Source of the DNA: Pelobates cultripes
Lineage: Eukaryota; Chordata; Amphibia; Anura; Pelobatidae
Direction: 5' to 3'
Length of the DNA: 64,000 nucleotides
NCBI GenBank assembly: GCA_933207985.1
Contig: OW240916.1
Location: 312,156,767 to 312,220,766, forward strand
Position 1 is the first letter of the stretch; every line of letters starts with the position of its first letter. The position numbers and the translations under genes were made by a program. Positions 59,743 through 64,000 of the stretch are shown piece by piece. The notes beneath the pieces are model-generated. The model did no database searches, was not told where the DNA came from, and was given only the letters and a program-made list of their open reading frames with translations.

Positions 59743-60080
59743 GGGAAATGAGCATATCTCCTTTGGCTGTTGGAATGCCACCTTAACTGCAATTCCTAAT
59801 TTAACTTGTACTATATTAGTGCAGACAGTCCGGCACTTTGTAAGAGTGCAGCAATGTTTTGACAGTGTGCTCTCTGTGTCTCCGTGAGACATTGTGTCTC
59901 CATGTCCCAGTGATACATAACTCAAAATGCACTTCGGTTTTCCCAATTTAACTTGTGTCGGTATTTGTTTCATTTATGCTTGGCTAGAAAAATAATCGAA
60001 AATTGATGGAAATGGCCCACGCTACCGTTATAGATGTACCATTATAATTTGTTAGTTTTTTAACTTTTTGGACTATTCGC

Positions 60081-60300
60081 TTAAAGGGACACTTTATGCA
60101 CCATAATCACAGCAGTTTATGGCAGTTGTTATGTTTTTTTTTTGGTGGAGTACCAGTTTTTAAGCAGTCTGACAGAAAAGCAGTTTCCTTATAACCAGAG
60201 TCTGTCTCTCTCCACTTCCTCATTAGCCATCACATTTTGGACAGGATTTCTAGCCTGCAAAGTCTGATACAAATTTTGCAAAAAACCCAAAACAAAGCCT
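60081..60300. mobile_element. T2-like MITE, right end not found
   Basis: TTAAAGGGACACTTTATGCACC at 60081, followed by ccataatcacagcagtttat...ggcagttgttatg, an imperfect hairpin module. The opposite TTAA end was not identified, so the right limit is arbitrary. Confidence 0.5.
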
Positions 60301-62754
60301 GCAGATACATAGATTGTAAGTTATGTACTTTGTCATACCTGTAAATTTTCCCTAACCTCCTTCTGGGATAGAGGTGGGCAGGGAAGAGAGCAGGCGGCAC
60401 AGTGCACTGTAGAGGGGGTGGGTCTGCCTGTCAAGGTGGCAGGCCCACCTGATAAAGGGATATCTCTGTCTGGTAAAGAAGCAGGCTCGCCCCTAGAGAG
60501 GAATGCCAGGCTCTCCTAGTGCCCAGTCCCGTAATGCAGTTTGAAATCTGCTGGCAAATTCCTAAATGCAGGACGGTTCCCCAGGAATTAATTTTGTTGG
60601 GACAGAATCCCAAAACTCAGGATTCTTTATGCAAATTAGAGACTGTTGGCACCTATACTTTGTATTAAACCACTTTAACGTCTAGCTCTCAGTTAAGGAC
60701 AGATTTCTCTTTGTATTTTGTGTTTCTTTGTGTATATTGTGTTAACTGTTCCTCAATTGTACAGCTGCATGGAATATGTTGGGTTCTTATAAATGCCAAT
60801 AATATTAAAGTGTTGTTGCTGTATTACTAATAGTAGAGAATAGCTTGCTTTTAACAAGTCAGGGTTTTTACACCTAGTCATGGATTGTTATCACACAAAC
60901 TGTCGGCCGTGCCATGCAATTCTACGTGGCCTACCCTTGCCATGCAATGGGTCATGGAGGTTTGGAAATCCAGAGCTGAGTAGAACATTACACAGTTATG
61001 TTTAAGTTGTAAAAGTGTATTCAAAGCACCTACTGCAGCCTTAAGGGATGACATGAACGAAAATATAACACTTAAAACACACACAAACACTTGCAAACAG
61101 ATGGAAAACATAATTTAAAGCAGCTGATTAAATTAATGCGGGTGAAGTAGAGGTGCACAGTTCAATTACTTTGGACTGAAATTCCAGCATGCGAACTTAC
61201 ACTTTATAAAAATAACTGCTGTGACGATTGACAAGGCGCAGCTACTCCCGTGGATAAAATCTCAGTTGCAAAGAGCGGGAGGCGCGCTTTTTTAACTCTC
61301 TCGGTGTCTGAGACTGCAGCTGATCCCTCTAGCCTTGAAAAGACAGGAATATATGCTTAAGTAATGCCTGCAGATAATATAAAAATTTCCATTCCTTTAC
61401 TTATTTTTGGGTGATTCGCGATGCGTTACAAACGGACACCTGAAGGGTAAAGCCTTTTCTCCTAGTCGTACATTCAGTAAACGATGATTGGTTACTGTTG
61501 TTTTTGGTACAGTTTTCCTTTTTTTACTTTGAACAGCTTAGAGTTCATTTGTATGCCCTGTTTAATTCTCTCTGCAGGCTTTTTTCACTCTTTCCCTCAT
61601 GCATACTTTAGCCTGGGTCATGGAATGCTGACTAACAAGGAACAAAAGAAGTCTTTCAAGTCGATGGTGTCTAGCCCTAAGAAAGGGTTCAGCTCCGGCA
61701 CACTCAATATTTACTGCACTGAGGAGCTAATGATAGAAAGACTCCTCCTAAACTAAACTTAGAAATGCTTTCATTTTATTAAATAGCTTATGTTTATTAT
61801 CACTGTCTATCAAACTCAATTCATTTATGCTGTTGTTTTTGTGTTTTTTTTGTTTTGCTTTTTTAAACTGCACTTTGTTTAGTTTTGTTTAAGTTTTCTT
61901 TAAAACCATTCTCTCTAAGTAGAAAAAAAAAAGGTATTGTGCAAATGTTTGTGCATTAATGGTTTGGGGAGAGGTCATCACAATGAGCAGCCTCCGATGC
62001 CTTGGTTATTTTGTTTACCCACTTAACTTGTTTACATTGCATGGAATTTGGATTTTTTTTTTTTTTTTTGCATATACCATTTTTTTAAACTCGATACTGA
62101 ATATTTTGTCACAGTGAATCTGAGTTCTATTCAATACATACCAAATTAAAAATGATGGGCCAAACGTGAATTTTTTTTTTTGAATTTTTGAAAGTCGTAA
62201 AGGCCTGTAATCCCATTATGACACTCAAAATGTTAATTCGATAATCTCTGTCTTTCTCTCTTTTTCAAGCATTTTAGATATTTCTATATCACAGGTATTT
62301 TTTTTAGTATGTAGCTGAATTACCATTATTTGCAAATAATCCCAGTAGAACACACAGCAATGATTCAAACAATGATTCAGGGTTCTGAGTTCTATCCATG
62401 CAAATGCCAAAGAAGATCTTCGCATACATTGTTAATCGTGAGCTGTTGTGAGAGGACGTCAGTAGATAAGAATTGTAAAATTTAAATCAAAATAGAAAAA
62501 TGGTAAATTTGGTGATTTTCTTTTTCTATCTATAATTTTGGCTTAGGTTTAGCAATTTGTTTTTCAATCTACTGATTCTCACTGTGTAGAAACTTCCTGC
62601 ATTTACATTAAAAAATGCCAAAGGTCATGCAATTTAAATTGTAAATGTAAATGTCATGTTTTCTACTCAGGTGTGAAATAATGACCATACAGAGCCCAGG
62701 AATGCAGAAACGTAGATTTCTATATAAGTATAGGATAATTAATCTATGAATTAA
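60301..62754. other. Intergenic sequence around the 61.5-kb candidate
   Basis: 60340-60660 is GC-richer and resembles a dispersed repeat but was not identified. 61235-61380 is repeat-free with agcgggaggcgcgctttttt and gactgcagctgatccctcta and may be regulatory. 62040-62190 holds poly-T runs. No RNA gene is seen. Confidence 0.4.
61540..61800 (+). other. Possible terminal exon or conserved non-coding element
   Basis: tttaattctctctgcag at 61560-61576 is a good polypyrimidine-plus-AG acceptor. It is followed by an open frame of about 60 codons ending at a TAA near 61756, reading GFFHSFPHAYF, LTNKEQKKSFKSM and SSPKKGFSSGTLNIYC, with a Lys/Ser-rich, non-repetitive composition. AT-rich DNA resembling a 3' UTR follows. 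I recognise no protein family. The opposite strand is also partly open across this stretch, which weakens the coding case; a conserved enhancer is equally possible. Confidence 0.25.
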
Positions 62755-63250
62755 AGGAACACTATAGGGTCAGGAACACAAACATGTACTCCGGACCGTA
62801 TAGTGTTAAAACCACCATTAAGGTGGCTTGCCCCCTGTTAACCCCCTTAAAAGGTAAGAAAACGTACCCCCGCCCCGTAACCTCCTCCTTGCTGACATCA
62901 TCAAAATATTTAAATTAAATTTTCAGCCAATCCATAGGGATAGCATTGGATTAGCTAAAAATCGACAAGGAGGTGGGGTGGGGGCAGGGTCAAACGCCGG
63001 CTTGGTCAATCAGTACCTCCTCATAGAGTCATAGAGATGCATTGAATCACTGCATCTCTATGAGGTAAGTTCAGTGTCTCCGTGCAGAGGGTGGAGACAC
63101 TGAATGTCAATCAGACTGTGCAGCACTGCCCCAGGAAGCATCTCCAGTGGCCATCTGAGGAGTGGCCACTGAAAATGCCTGAAGGGAATGATTATACTCA
63201 CCAGAACAACTACATTAAACTGTAGTTGTTCTGGTGACAATAGTGTCCCT
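62755..63250. mobile_element. Complete T2-like MITE, 496 bp, TTAA-flanked
   Basis: Perfect TTAA at 62751-62754 and 63251-63254. The left end aggaacactatagggtcagg and right end acaatagtgtccct are inverted. Just inside the right end, caccagaacaactaca (63199-63214) and its exact complement (63221-63236) form a 16-bp hairpin with loop ttaaac. The interior includes GC-rich segments and a short inverted repeat tagagatgcattgaatc...gcatctcta. No coding capacity. Termini fit the T2 superfamily (TTAAAGGRR). Confidence 0.88.
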
Positions 63251-63254
63251 TTAA

Positions 63255-64000
63255 TGATCTGTTATTACTCATATACAGAATTCCTACACAGAACCCATAA
63301 TGGAAACAAAGACGATGACCAATTAGAGTTATTAAAAGGTGTCCAATCTTAAAAAAGTAATAATATCAAAATCTAGAAACACGTCCTCTGCTACAGTATC
63401 ACCATTAGACAAGTCATATCACAAAAAGGCGAGCAAGGCGAAACGCGTCAGGTGGACTATCTTGCTGTAAGGAATCTGATTTTATACTATTTGTGTTGCA
63501 ATAAAGATGTTTTTTGCTCTCTTCACCTATATCCTGCATCCTGGATTTTATTTGGCGTTATATCTAAGAAGCAGAAGCTGTGAACCCAGTATCCAGATCT
63601 TGACCAAATTACCACCATATTTCCATGTTGGAGCCTTTAGTCTGAGCCAGCTTGTGCCGTGGCACAGAATCATGTGAGTGGGTCCATAGATGTATTACCA
63701 TATATAGTTAGTTGTAACTATATTACCCTATGTGCCTTCTCTTTTCATTTTATTTGTAGATTGTGATAATATTCTATTTTAATGTGTGCTCTCGCAATTT
63801 TTTATTGTATTTTGCACTTTATGTGTGTGTTTGGAGTGGTGATTGTAGCAATTCTTACTACTGTATTTTCATGACATCACAAATATTGAATAAAGCTTTA
63901 GAAGATGATAATTTACATGAGTCTAAAAAGCAAAGTAAGCTCTGGATTTTCATTTTAACCTGTAGTTGTCTCCACCTCGATTTAATGCTGTCAGAGTAGT
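63255..64000. other. Intergenic sequence with a GAAACGCGT repeat piece
   Basis: At 63425-63560 ggcgaaacgcgtcaggtgg is followed by gttgcaataaagatg and tatcctgcatcctggatttt. This looks like the 3' end of an anuran retroelement with a polyadenylation signal, related by its core to 44222-44300. The remainder to the window end is AT-rich, and the last 78-codon frame runs to the edge without recognisable content. Confidence 0.4.

Overview
The window looks like gene-poor, strongly AT-rich vertebrate nuclear DNA, most likely from a frog or toad. The evidence is its repeat content: TTAA-flanked MITEs whose ends resemble the T2 type known from Xenopus (TTAAAGGRR), a short palindrome beginning TTAACCCCTTAAGGACC, hAT-type MITEs with 8-bp target duplications, L2-clade LINE copies ending in the AGCGCT...TATATA tail plus (ATT)n, and a tRNA-headed SINE. 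From memory several of these families suit an archaeobatrachian or spadefoot-like frog, but species cannot be fixed by eye. I find no convincing host protein-coding gene, tRNA, rRNA or CRISPR array. The only recognisable protein remnants are decayed L2 reverse-transcriptase and C-terminal fragments, all on the minus strand.

Layout. 1-13 kb: unique AT-rich DNA with small repeats (hAT-like fragments near 2.2, 9.2 and 12.2 kb; a long TA tract and an L2 tail at 7.2-7.6 kb). 13.6-14.9 kb: a solo retroviral-type LTR with a 5-bp target duplication, itself interrupted by a 383-bp palindromic hAT MITE with a perfect 8-bp duplication. 15.2-17.2 kb: a SINE, a short MITE and an L2 copy with RT remnants. 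17.2-31.3 kb: mostly unique sequence with several stretches that read like conserved non-coding elements, plus a TG-rich repeat at 25.7-26.1 kb. 31.3-36.1 kb: two T2-like MITEs, an L2 copy and an intact hAT MITE. 36.1-46 kb: possible regulatory DNA, a SINE and several MITE pieces. 46-49.5 kb: a third L2 copy, a T2-like element and a GGAT-type repeat. 54-58.4 kb: an AT fold-back, a 1.1-kb minisatellite with 33-bp units, a G-run tract and an 80-90-bp tandem array. 58.4-64 kb: more MITEs, including an intact T2-like element, and one stretch at 61.5-61.8 kb that could be a terminal exon or a conserved element.

Functionally this reads as an intergenic or intronic gene desert. Moderately GC-balanced, motif-dense patches (for example 21.99-22.21, 24.9-25.05, 28.86-29.17, 34.6-34.8 and 36.7-37.0 kb) are the best candidates for distal enhancers of a developmental gene outside the window; this is inference from sequence texture and needs alignment to other vertebrates. 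No new biochemical system was found. The items most worth a second look are the nested LTR/MITE insertion, the hairpin modules shared by T2-like elements, the Gly-rich-reading minisatellite and the putative exon near 61.6 kb.
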